From positions 111,861-175,860 of the forward strand of contig NZ_AUCB01000008.1 in NCBI RefSeq assembly GCF_000429545.1: a stretch of DNA of 64,000 nt, written 5' to 3'. Positions 1-8,034 of this stretch are shown here, piece after piece; positions within the stretch are counted from its first letter, which is position 1, and each line of letters begins with the position of its first letter. Source of the stretch: Arenibacter certesii DSM 19833 (GTDB lineage: Bacteria; Bacteroidota; Bacteroidia; Flavobacteriales; Flavobacteriaceae). Below the pieces are notes generated by a model, which saw only the letters and a list, made by a program, of their open reading frames with translations, did no database searches and was not told the origin of the DNA. Made by a program: the position numbers and the translations under genes.

Positions 1-24
1 ATTCCTGAAAGCACAACTAAGAAT

Positions 25-68
25 CAAAATTATGGCCCGCAAATTATTTGAGTGGGCCATAATTTTTT
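25..68. terminator. Rho-independent terminator, probably bidirectional
   Basis: An 11-bp perfect stem (AATTATGGCCC at 28-38 pairing with GGGCCATAATT at 54-64) closes a 15-nt loop and is followed by a T run on the plus strand; A residues at 26-29 give a short T run on the minus strand. It probably ends a gene lying to the left of the window. Confidence 0.7.
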
Positions 69-117
69 AGAGATTAACCCGTTTAATCAACTACAAACCA
101 AAAACACTTAAATAATT

Positions 118-636
118 ATGAACGAAGTTGATATTTTGCAACTCTTTGCGTATCTCTTACCAGCTGTGGTGACAGGCGTAGTAGCATTTTACTTTTTTAG
201 ACTACATACCAAAAATGAAGACGGCAGAAGAAGATACTTATTACATAAAGATTCACAAACCAAAACACTTCCCATACGCTTACAGGCCTACGAAAGAATG
301 GCTTTGTTCCTAGAAAGAATCTCCATTCCAAGTTTAGTAGTACGTGTTTCCCCAACCTCCAACAACAAGAACGATTATGAAAACTTATTGATTAAGAGCA
401 TAGAAAACGAATTTGATCATAATCTTTCCCAACAGATATACATGACCGATGAATGTTGGAACATTATAAAAGCTGCCAAAAGCGCTACTATTCAGATTAT
501 TCGCAAAGCAGGTATGAGCGAATCTGATACTGCCGATAAATTTAGAGAGGATATTTTAAATGCTAGCATGGACAAGGCTTCACCCTCTGCTACTGCACTT
601 TCCTATGTAAAAAAGGAAATTAGTGATCTATGGTAG
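118..636 (+). CDS. Conserved hypothetical protein with N-terminal membrane anchor
   Basis: 172 residues. One hydrophobic segment at about residues 8-28 (LFAYLLPAVVTGVVAFYFF) is followed by a soluble, charged, mostly helical domain. The arrangement looks like a single-pass inner-membrane protein with its C-terminal domain in the cytoplasm. It resembles a short protein family found across Flavobacteriia (I believe DUF7935, from memory), which has no assigned role. The ATG at 118 puts the hydrophobic segment at the usual place. It follows a terminator at 25-68 and so starts its own transcript; the 235 bp after it hold no gene that I can see. Function unknown. Confidence 0.7.
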   Translation: MNEVDILQLFAYLLPAVVTGVVAFYFFRLHTKNEDGRRRYLLHKDSQTKTLPIRLQAYERMALFLERISIPSLVVRVSPTSNNKNDYENLLIKSIENEFDHNLSQQIYMTDECWNIIKAAKSATIQIIRKAGMSESDTADKFREDILNASMDKASPSATALSYVKKEISDLW

Positions 637-871
637 ACTTACTTATTGGTACGAGCATACTAAAATTAGAATATAACTTGACTTATATCTAAATCAATTG
701 AGCAGATGAGAAGAAGTAGAATTAAGTGAGCATAGTTCTTCTAGCACACTTTTACGATATCGCTACAGGAGAATGAACAGCAGCATTAAACCCCTTAGCT
801 ATACAAGTGCGAATTTTTATTTTTATCCCACTTTAAGCTTAGTGCGATATAACTATAGTGTTTAGATAATT

Positions 872-1789
872 CTATTTCCCTGTTGGACTTAAATCTTTTT
901 CTGGGGAGCTAGAAAATTTATCCTCGGCGTAACTATATCCTTGTTGCCACCATTTGGTCATTAATTTTTTATTAAAGATCAGAGAGTTTTCTGTTAACCT
1001 AGTAGGCGTATAATACAGATTTAATTGAACGCCACGATGTTTTGCTGCTAATACACCTTCGGAAATATCGTGATATTCTATTTGATCCAGTACAAAACCA
1101 TAAATACTCAACATTAAGGAGAACGGATTTTTACCCAATACTTTATTATGTTCCATATTTTCTGATTCCAATACAATGGCATCGATTTCCGTTGCACCTC
1201 GTCTTATAGCTTCCCTTATTGGAACTACACAACCCAAACCACCATCACCATATTCAAATCCATCCTTTTTCACCAAGGACATAAAAGGAATATAATTGCA
1301 AGATATCCATATCCAGTCGCAGAATTCGGCATAGGTAAAGTCTTTTATTGATTTATATTCCACCCTGTTTTTAGACAAGTTGGATACGGTGACCACTACT
1401 TCCTTTCCTGTTCTTTTAATAGCGTCGAATTCTTGGAGGGAGAAGTTTTTTTTAATGGTCCTGCGCAGTGCTTTGCTTTCGCCAAAAGTCCTTCTTTTTT
1501 TTACAAACTGAAGAATAGAGGTCAGGTAATTTATGGATACATACTCCCTACCCTCCTTTTTCCGTACCACAAAAGGGTTAAGACTAAAAATGGAGCGCTG
1601 ATTAACATTGGTATACAAATCATGAAGTTTATCAATTTTGTCCAATGCCAATTGGGGAATCAGCAGACTTCCGGTAGAGGTACCCACTAAGATATCATAT
1701 TCCCGTTTCTCTACTTCCATAAGATACTGTGCCACTCCCCCAGCAAAAGCGCCTTTACTCCCTCCCCCACTAATTACCAATGCCCTCAT
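872..1789 (-). CDS. Patatin-like phospholipase (tandem copy 2)
   Basis: 305 residues with all patatin landmarks: the glycine-rich oxyanion loop GGGSKGAF at residues 8-15, the nucleophile elbow GTSTG at 36-40 (Ser38) and the catalytic Asp182 in DGGLG. Enzymes of this family hydrolyse acyl esters of phospholipids or other lipids through a Ser-Asp dyad. There is no signal peptide, so it is probably cytoplasmic or membrane-associated. The start codon overlaps the stop codon of the upstream patatin gene by 4 bp (ATGA), which implies translational coupling. The two proteins align without gaps through residue 190 and are clearly a tandem duplication that has diverged. Natural substrate is unknown. 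Confidence 0.9.
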   Translation of the reverse strand: MRALVISGGGSKGAFAGGVAQYLMEVEKREYDILVGTSTGSLLIPQLALDKIDKLHDLYTNVNQRSIFSLNPFVVRKKEGREYVSINYLTSILQFVKKRRTFGESKALRRTIKKNFSLQEFDAIKRTGKEVVVTVSNLSKNRVEYKSIKDFTYAEFCDWIWISCNYIPFMSLVKKDGFEYGDGGLGCVVPIREAIRRGATEIDAIVLESENMEHNKVLGKNPFSLMLSIYGFVLDQIEYHDISEGVLAAKHRGVQLNLYYTPTRLTENSLIFNKKLMTKWWQQGYSYAEDKFSSSPEKDLSPTGK

Positions 1790-2697
1790 ACTATTGCGGT
1801 TTCTATTTGATTGGTTTCTGCATTTTTATATTTGGCAAAATTAAAGCCACTTTCCCACCACAGTGTCATTCTTTCTTTTTCAAAAATAAGAGAGTTGGTA
1901 GTGAGTACCGTAGGCGTGTAATAAAAATTAATTATTGCATCATTGTGGGTAGCAGAAAACTTGCCTATTCTAATGTTCTGTTGTTCTATCCTATCTAACA
2001 TAAAAGCAAACATATTGGTAAGCAGTGAAAAAGCATTTTTAGAAGGCATTCTATTAAGTTGGGTAATCTCAGTCTGCAATATAATTGCATCTACTACTTT
2101 TGCTCCTCTTTTTATAGCCTCTTCTATCGGTACCATACAGCCCAAACCACCATCTGCATATTCACAACCATTTCGCTTAACCAAGCTCATAAATGGCGTA
2201 TAATTACAGGATATCCAAATCCAATCACAAAATTCCTCATAGGTATAATCCTTAATGGACTTGTATTCTACCTGATTTAAAGATAGGTTAGAAACGGTAA
2301 CTACAATATCTAGGGCTTTCCGCTTTAATTCCTCAAATTCACTTACCGAAAGCGTGTGTTTTATCAATTTTAATAAATTATGACTTTCTCCAAAGGTTTT
2401 ACTCCCCTTTAAAAAGTTTTTCATTACGTTATAATGACTAATCGCAATGGTTTCTATTCCATGTTTTTTAGTGATTACAAATGGACAATTACTAAAGATT
2501 TGATTTTGATCTACCGAAGTGTAAACCTGTTTTATCTTTTCAATCTTATCAAGGGCAAGATGTGAAATTAATAAACTTCCGGTAGAAGTTCCAAGAAACA
2601 GATCATAGTTTAGATTCATTTCCTCTATAAGATACTGAGCCACGCCACCTGCAAAAGCACCTTTACTACCACCACCCGAAATTATCATTGCTCTCAT
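1786..2697 (-). CDS. Patatin-like phospholipase (tandem copy 1)
   Basis: 303 residues, paralogue of the next gene. It has GGGSKGAF at residues 8-15, GTSTG at 36-40 with nucleophile Ser38, and Asp182 in DGGLG, so the Ser-Asp dyad is intact. Residues 145-175 (around the shared motif CDWIWISCNY) are almost identical between the two copies, while residues 50-100 and the C-terminal third differ. Its ATG overlaps the stop of the M1 peptidase gene by 4 bp, and its stop overlaps the start of the second patatin by 4 bp, so all three genes form a coupled minus-strand operon. Role inferred: lipid acyl hydrolysis, substrate unknown. Confidence 0.9.
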   Translation of the reverse strand: MRAMIISGGGSKGAFAGGVAQYLIEEMNLNYDLFLGTSTGSLLISHLALDKIEKIKQVYTSVDQNQIFSNCPFVITKKHGIETIAISHYNVMKNFLKGSKTFGESHNLLKLIKHTLSVSEFEELKRKALDIVVTVSNLSLNQVEYKSIKDYTYEEFCDWIWISCNYTPFMSLVKRNGCEYADGGLGCMVPIEEAIKRGAKVVDAIILQTEITQLNRMPSKNAFSLLTNMFAFMLDRIEQQNIRIGKFSATHNDAIINFYYTPTVLTTNSLIFEKERMTLWWESGFNFAKYKNAETNQIETAIV

Positions 2698-4811
2698 TCC
2701 TCTATTAATTTATTATTAACATAACGCAATTCCTCGCCCTTTAGTTTTCCCTTTAAACTTTCCATTCTCTTTTTCATTCCATCCTCTAACAAAAGCTGGT
2801 CAATCAGTCTCCGGGAAAACTGTTTAAATTGCCAAGAGTGATGTTGTGCCGCTTCTATCAAATCCAATAGATTTTTATCAGAAAACCCAATCACCTCCTG
2901 CAACATTCCAAAAGCATTCTGTCGTACATCAAAAGGGTAGCTTGCATCAGTGTAACCACTGAGCTCCTCATAGTAACTCCTGCTTTTCTGAGTTTCGTAA
3001 TCCTTGGTTACCAAGGCTAAAGTCAGCCACAATATCCGAATATTTTTATCGGAAAAGCCAAAGATATTTTTGGTTCTTTTTAAGTAATTCGCTCTATCCT
3101 CTGGGAAATATATCCATAATTTATACAATATATGCTCTAAAGTAAGGTAACTTTTATCTTCTAAAAGGGATTCAAATTCCTCTTTTAATCCCATTGGAAT
3201 CTGTACGGCCGCAATTGCAATGGCTTGTCTAATGGTAACGTCACCTGTTTCAATTGCTGCTTTAATAAACTCTTCGGTCAAGAGTTCATAATAGGTAGAG
3301 ATTATTTTAGCTTTTAGTTGTACCGATTCAGCTTGGTTCCAATATTTGAGTATAACGGACTCCTTTTGCACTTTTGAAGTTGCTAACTCATCTTGAAGTG
3401 TAAAGAAATCTCTTAACACTTTGGATTCGGAAATCAATATATCCTTGGCTTCAGGATAGGGAAATTCCGTACCGTTTAACCATTTTTCCTTAAACCAATC
3501 AAGATTAGTCCCACTGGCTAGTTTCATTTCCCTTAAATAATCATCTATGTCTACATTTCCATATTTATATCGCATTAAGTATTGTGCAGTTCCAACTTTA
3601 TAAGTTTTATCTCCTAGTTGTCTTCGTAAAACATGCAAAGCCCACGCACCTTTTTCATAAAATGTGAGACTACTAGATTTAGGGTCTGTTAAGGCCTCTC
3701 CCATTTTATTTTTGGAGGATTCATTTAGCTTTTGAGCCGACTCATAAAGTTTCCAGTAATAATATTCCTCACCAAAAATTTCCTTTTCTGCTAAAAGAGC
3801 GTAATAAGTGGCGAACCCTTCATGTAACCAATGAGAGCGACTATCTGTTTGGGTTACCAAGTTGCCAAACCATTGGTGAGCCATTTCATGTGCATTTACG
3901 TTTACATAGTTCCTATCCTTAAAAGCAATAGAATCCAAAAAGAAACTGTCTGAAAATATCGTTGTTGCCGTATTTTCCATTCCTGCATAAAGGAAATCGC
4001 GCACCGGTACTTGATCGTATTTCAACCATGGGTAAGCTACCCCGATCTCTTGCTCTAAAAATTCAAAAATCCGTTTCGTATATCTATAAGTAGGTTCACT
4101 TAAAAGGGAGTCTTCTGGGTAATAATATAAATGTATAGGAATTCCGCTTTTCGAAAAGAGTTGCTTTTTATAATACTTTCCAATTGCAAAGGCTAAGAGG
4201 TAGCTACTCATTGGCTGGTCCATATTGAACTCCCATTTTTTAAGTTCCCCAAATTCTTTGGTGCCAAGCAACGCTCCATTAGCGATTACCTGATATTCCT
4301 TATCGAAACTAATACTTAGGTCAAATTCTACCTTTTGGCGCATATCATCAAAACTAGGGAGCCAATGACTGGTATATTTACCCTGTCCTTGTGTCCATAC
4401 CTGATTAGTTGTAGACAAGCTATCCCATCCTATAAAATATACCGTTTGTTTTGGCTTGGCAGTATAGGCAATTTCCAAAGTGTAATTTCTATTTTTTCTG
4501 AAACGATGGTAAATAGTAATAGTTTTTCCGCTGTTCTGATATTTTGCCTTTTTGTTATCAAGAAGTACGGAACTTATATCCAGATTTTGGGCATCTAGAA
4601 AAACAGTATCCAAATGCTGAAGGATATTCATATGGTAATTCACCTTTCCAGATATCAGTTTTTTTGGCGCATCTACAAAAAGTGCCACCTTTGCATGGGT
4701 AAAATTCACCTTGTCCTGATGCTGTGCTGCAAGCCCTAGAATATGTAGTAGGAGGATAGTAATTATGGTAAGTCTCATAGATGCGGACAAAGATCTTTTC
4801 AAATTTAACAT
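2694..4811 (-). CDS. M1 family zinc aminopeptidase, secreted or periplasmic
   Basis: 705 residues. An N-terminal hydrophobic segment ending near LGLAAQ (about residue 30) looks like a signal peptide. The M1 gluzincin site is complete: substrate motif GMEN at 277-280 (AGMEN in place of the usual GAMEN), zinc ligands HEMAH at 308-312 and Glu331 in WLHEGF. These enzymes remove N-terminal residues from peptides. A helical C-terminal region follows from about residue 460. Met12 (4778) gives an equally clean signal peptide and is an alternative start. It is the first gene of the operon with the two patatins and is divergent from recG with 111 bp between them. Confidence 0.9.
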   Translation of the reverse strand: MLNLKRSLSASMRLTIITILLLHILGLAAQHQDKVNFTHAKVALFVDAPKKLISGKVNYHMNILQHLDTVFLDAQNLDISSVLLDNKKAKYQNSGKTITIYHRFRKNRNYTLEIAYTAKPKQTVYFIGWDSLSTTNQVWTQGQGKYTSHWLPSFDDMRQKVEFDLSISFDKEYQVIANGALLGTKEFGELKKWEFNMDQPMSSYLLAFAIGKYYKKQLFSKSGIPIHLYYYPEDSLLSEPTYRYTKRIFEFLEQEIGVAYPWLKYDQVPVRDFLYAGMENTATTIFSDSFFLDSIAFKDRNYVNVNAHEMAHQWFGNLVTQTDSRSHWLHEGFATYYALLAEKEIFGEEYYYWKLYESAQKLNESSKNKMGEALTDPKSSSLTFYEKGAWALHVLRRQLGDKTYKVGTAQYLMRYKYGNVDIDDYLREMKLASGTNLDWFKEKWLNGTEFPYPEAKDILISESKVLRDFFTLQDELATSKVQKESVILKYWNQAESVQLKAKIISTYYELLTEEFIKAAIETGDVTIRQAIAIAAVQIPMGLKEEFESLLEDKSYLTLEHILYKLWIYFPEDRANYLKRTKNIFGFSDKNIRILWLTLALVTKDYETQKSRSYYEELSGYTDASYPFDVRQNAFGMLQEVIGFSDKNLLDLIEAAQHHSWQFKQFSRRLIDQLLLEDGMKKRMESLKGKLKGEELRYVNNKLIEE

Positions 4812-4922
4812 GTTTATTGCAGTTAATTATAGTAAGTCCTATTTTAGTACAATAATTAAACAAGGTTGGGATTATTCCCAAAAATCATTCCCAATTTCCG
4901 GCATATTAATTATTATAAATAA

Positions 4923-7022
4923 ATGAACCCCAATATACTCCAATCGCCAATCGCCTATTTAAAAGGTGTGGGACCCAATAGAGCGGAAACACTTAAGTCG
5001 GAACTTGGAATAGAAACTTGTCAGGACTTACTACACCTGTTCCCTAATAGGTATATAGACAAAACTCAATATTATAAAATTACGCAACTACAAAGGTCCA
5101 GTGCCGATGTTCAAATAATAGGAAAAATAATAAATATTAGGACCGTAGAACAAAAAAAAGGCAAACGTTTAGTGGCTAAATTTACCGATGGACAAGGGGA
5201 AATGGAATTGGTATGGTTCCGCGGGCAAAAGTGGATCCGTGAGAATCTGATAATAAATGTCCCCTACGTAATATTTGGCAAGACAAATTGGTTTAATGGC
5301 ACCTTTTCTATGCCACATCCAGATATGGAATTATTGGAAGATCATAAAAAAGGACTTAAGATAGGAATGCAGCCAGTATATCCCTCCACTGAAAAGTTAT
5401 CCAACAAGGGAATTACAAATAGAGTGGTAGGGAAACTTATACAGCAATTATTCATAGAGACCAAGGGTAGATTCTCGGAAACCCTATCCCCAAAGATTTT
5501 GACCGAGTTAAATCTGCTTCCAAAAAATGAAGCACTTTTTAATATTCATTTCCCTAAAAACCAAGAATTATTAGCGAAGGCGCAGTTTCGGCTAAAGTTT
5601 GAAGAGCTGTTCTATATACAATTACAGCTTATTGTTAAAAATATGCTACATAAACAGCGTATAAAGGGCTATTCTTTTAACAAAGTTGGATTATTATTTA
5701 ATGAATTTTACAAAAATCACCTTCCATTCGATCTTACAAATGCTCAAAAAAGGGTGATAAAAGAAATACGTGCAGATCTTGGCAGTAATGCGCAAATGAA
5801 TAGATTATTGCAGGGCGATGTAGGTTCCGGAAAAACTATAGTAGCATTAATGACTATGCTACTAGCTATAGATAATGGCTTTCAGGCTTGTTTGATGGCC
5901 CCTACAGAAATATTGGCAAATCAACATTATACTGGAATAAAGGAACTTTTAAATGATATTGGGGTAAATATTGCACTACTTACCGGATCGGTCAAAAAAA
6001 GAGATCGTAAAATAATACATGACCAGTTGGAAAGTGGAGAACTTCATATTTTAATTGGCACGCACGCACTTTTAGAAGATAAAGTACAATATAAAAATCT
6101 AGGTTTGGCAATCATAGATGAACAGCATCGATTTGGGGTAGCCCAAAGGGCCAAGTTATGGCACAAGAACGATATTCCCCCTCATATTTTAGTCATGACC
6201 GCTACCCCTATTCCCAGAACTCTTGCCATGAGTTTATATGGTGATTTGGATATCTCTACTATTGATGAACTTCCCCCAGGTAGGAAACCAATAAAAACGG
6301 TACACCGGTACGATTCCAATAGATTAAAAGTATTTAAGTTTATAAGGGATGAGATTAAAAAAGGGCGTCAAATTTATGTAGTATATCCATTGATCCAGGA
6401 ATCTGAAGCCTTAGATTACAAAGATTTAATGGATGGATATGAAAGTATTGTGAGGGATTTCCCTATGCCAGAATATCAAATTTCTATTGTTCATGGGAAA
6501 ATGAAACCCGCAGACAAAGATTATGAAATGGATCGTTTTGTAAGGGGGGAAACACAAATAATGGTTGCAACCACCGTTATAGAAGTGGGCGTAAACGTTC
6601 CCAATGCATCAGTTATGATTATAGAGAGTGCGGAAAGATTTGGACTTTCCCAGCTCCATCAGTTAAGAGGACGAGTTGGCCGAGGTGCCGATCAGAGTTT
6701 TTGTATTTTAATGACCAGCCACAAACTATCTTCCGATTCCAAAACACGATTAGAAACTATGGTGCGGACTACGGATGGTTTTGAGATTGCCGAGGTTGAC
6801 CTAAAGTTACGTGGACCGGGAGATTTAATGGGAACACAACAAAGCGGGGTGTTAAACCTAAAAATAGCAGATTTAATAAAGGACAACGAGATACTAAAAA
6901 CTGCGCGATATTATGCCCTTACACTACTAAAGGAAGATAGTCTACTAGAGCATCACCCAGCAATTAGACATACTTATGCCCAGATTGTAAAGCATAAAAA
7001 TATTTGGAATTACATTAGTTAA
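4923..7022 (+). CDS. recG: ATP-dependent DNA helicase RecG
   Basis: 699 residues, normal length. An N-terminal wedge/OB domain comes first (about 1-260; the helix-hairpin-helix-like PIAYLKGVGP lies at 9-18). The helicase core has Walker A GDVGSGKT near 298-305, DEQH (motif II) near 399-402, TATPIPRTLAMS (motif III) and the C-terminal LRGRVGRG (motif VI). RecG remodels stalled replication forks and Holliday junctions. The protein looks intact. It is transcribed alone, divergently from the M1 peptidase gene, and no terminator is obvious downstream. Confidence 0.98.
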   Translation: MNPNILQSPIAYLKGVGPNRAETLKSELGIETCQDLLHLFPNRYIDKTQYYKITQLQRSSADVQIIGKIINIRTVEQKKGKRLVAKFTDGQGEMELVWFRGQKWIRENLIINVPYVIFGKTNWFNGTFSMPHPDMELLEDHKKGLKIGMQPVYPSTEKLSNKGITNRVVGKLIQQLFIETKGRFSETLSPKILTELNLLPKNEALFNIHFPKNQELLAKAQFRLKFEELFYIQLQLIVKNMLHKQRIKGYSFNKVGLLFNEFYKNHLPFDLTNAQKRVIKEIRADLGSNAQMNRLLQGDVGSGKTIVALMTMLLAIDNGFQACLMAPTEILANQHYTGIKELLNDIGVNIALLTGSVKKRDRKIIHDQLESGELHILIGTHALLEDKVQYKNLGLAIIDEQHRFGVAQRAKLWHKNDIPPHILVMTATPIPRTLAMSLYGDLDISTIDELPPGRKPIKTVHRYDSNRLKVFKFIRDEIKKGRQIYVVYPLIQESEALDYKDLMDGYESIVRDFPMPEYQISIVHGKMKPADKDYEMDRFVRGETQIMVATTVIEVGVNVPNASVMIIESAERFGLSQLHQLRGRVGRGADQSFCILMTSHKLSSDSKTRLETMVRTTDGFEIAEVDLKLRGPGDLMGTQQSGVLNLKIADLIKDNEILKTARYYALTLLKEDSLLEHHPAIRHTYAQIVKHKNIWNYIS

Positions 7023-7557
7023 AGATTGATCACTACGGATTTTCTACTGCCGCAGCATCCAGGCCGCTTTCACTAAGGTGAAATGCGCTATGAACACCTA
7101 CCTCTGGTAGGTAAACCTTCCTTTGGCCAACGTAGAAACCCCTTGATTTACTACTAAAAGAGAAAGTAGGCCGAAAACCCTTTGTAGGAAGCCTCTTGTA
7201 TTGTCTTCCTGATCCGCAGAATAGGACTTAATCCCGACGCATCGGGACCGAGATTCAGCTTTTTGATTTGATATAAAAAATTCGTCAGGACCGATCGGAA
7301 AATGCAACGATTTGCATTTGTAGACAAAGGCCAGTTGGCGCGTTGGCCATCACTACAGCCGGCTCCTTAAATCAAAGGCACACAGTACCTTCGCTTTCAA
7401 GCCCTGTTCGTTTTATTCATTGTCTATTATTTTTTGCTAAGGTATTCATGAATCTCCTTCGTCGGTTTCATTGGACAAGCAAAGAAAATGAAAGAATATA
7501 TTTGGGTAAGTCTCAGTTAAACGTAAATGGAAGACTTCCTTTACAGATTAACTACAA

Positions 7558-7623
7558 TTTTTGCATAAACACAACAATTGGTCATGATCCTTTTTGCATA
7601 AACACAACAATTGGTCATGATCC
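7558..7623. repeat. Perfect tandem duplication, 2 x 33 bp
   Basis: Two directly adjacent identical 33-bp copies (7558-7590 and 7591-7623), each beginning TTTTTGCATAAAC and ending GGTCATGATCC. It lies in non-coding DNA 95-160 bp from the 3' end of the tRNA-His gene. It has no spacer and is therefore not a CRISPR unit; it looks like a recent slippage duplication or two copies of a small site. Confidence 0.9.
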
Positions 7624-7675
7624 CTTTAAACCTGATTACCAGATTATTAACAAAAGTACCAGACACTTATATCCA

Positions 7676-7708
7676 CAAAAAAAGCCTCATCCGTTAAGGA
7701 TAAGGCTT
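7676..7708 (-). terminator. Rho-independent terminator of tRNA-His
   Basis: On the minus strand an 11-bp stem (AAGCCTTATCC with GGATGAGGCTT, one G-U pair) closes a 5-nt loop and runs into a stretch of T residues, starting 9 nt beyond the tRNA 3' end. Confidence 0.8.
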
Positions 7709-7716
7709 GTATTTTT

Positions 7717-7792
7717 GGGTGGAAGACCGGGTTCGAACCGGCGACCTCTGGAACCACAATCCAGCGCTCTAACCAGCTGAGCTACAACCACC
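7717..7792 (-). tRNA. tRNA-His (GTG)
   Basis: Cloverleaf read on the minus strand: the D arm begins GCTCAGCTGG, the anticodon stem CTGGA/TCCAG surrounds loop TTGTGGT with anticodon GTG, and the T arm has loop TTCGAAC. An extra G at the 5' end (7792) faces C73 (7718), the histidine-specific G-1:C73 identity pair. Two acceptor-stem positions (5-68 and 6-67) read as U-U mismatches in my alignment. CCA is not encoded. It is a single-gene transcript ended by the terminator at 7676-7708. Confidence 0.95.
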
Positions 7793-8034
7793 ATTTGTAA
7801 GCGATGGCAAAGATAATTTTTTTGTTTCATCGGGCAAAATAAAATCACTTTTATTTTTTATAATAGTGACTAATTAAACGTTTATCGCTTTCCTCAATCA
7901 AATATCATGTCAATCATCGATAAATAACTCCTTTTTAATGTTAAAACAACTATAAAACTTACTTTCACAACAATTCTTATTTTTTCCTTTAGTAGGATAA
8001 TATATTTATCATAAAATGTAGTGAATTCTTATTT

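Larger units (their letters stand above)
7023..7716. other. Gene-free region with palindromes, repeat-like composition and a short tandem duplication
   Basis: About 690 bp between recG and tRNA-His. The segment 7030-7440 is visibly richer in G+C than its surroundings and carries a short inverted repeat TCCCGA/TCGGGA at 7232-7247. Open frames here (7098-7307 minus, 7343-7780 plus) have low-complexity, non-protein-like translations, and the second runs through the tRNA, so I do not accept them as genes. The region resembles a degraded extragenic repeat of the kind scattered through flavobacterial genomes; this is an impression from composition, not a match. Confidence 0.45.

Noticed and set aside
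872..2697. Antiphage patatin system (CBASS-like)
   Set aside because: No nucleotidyltransferase/cyclase or other sensor gene is adjacent; the coupled partner is an exported aminopeptidase.
7098..7307. 69-residue minus-strand frame
   Set aside because: Lies in repeat-like non-coding DNA; the translation has no domain or conserved pattern.
7558..7623. Possible CRISPR repeat
   Set aside because: Only two copies, directly adjacent without a spacer; no cas gene in the window.
7343..7780. 145-residue plus-strand frame
   Set aside because: Crosses the 33-bp duplication and most of tRNA-His; the translation is low-complexity and not protein-like.
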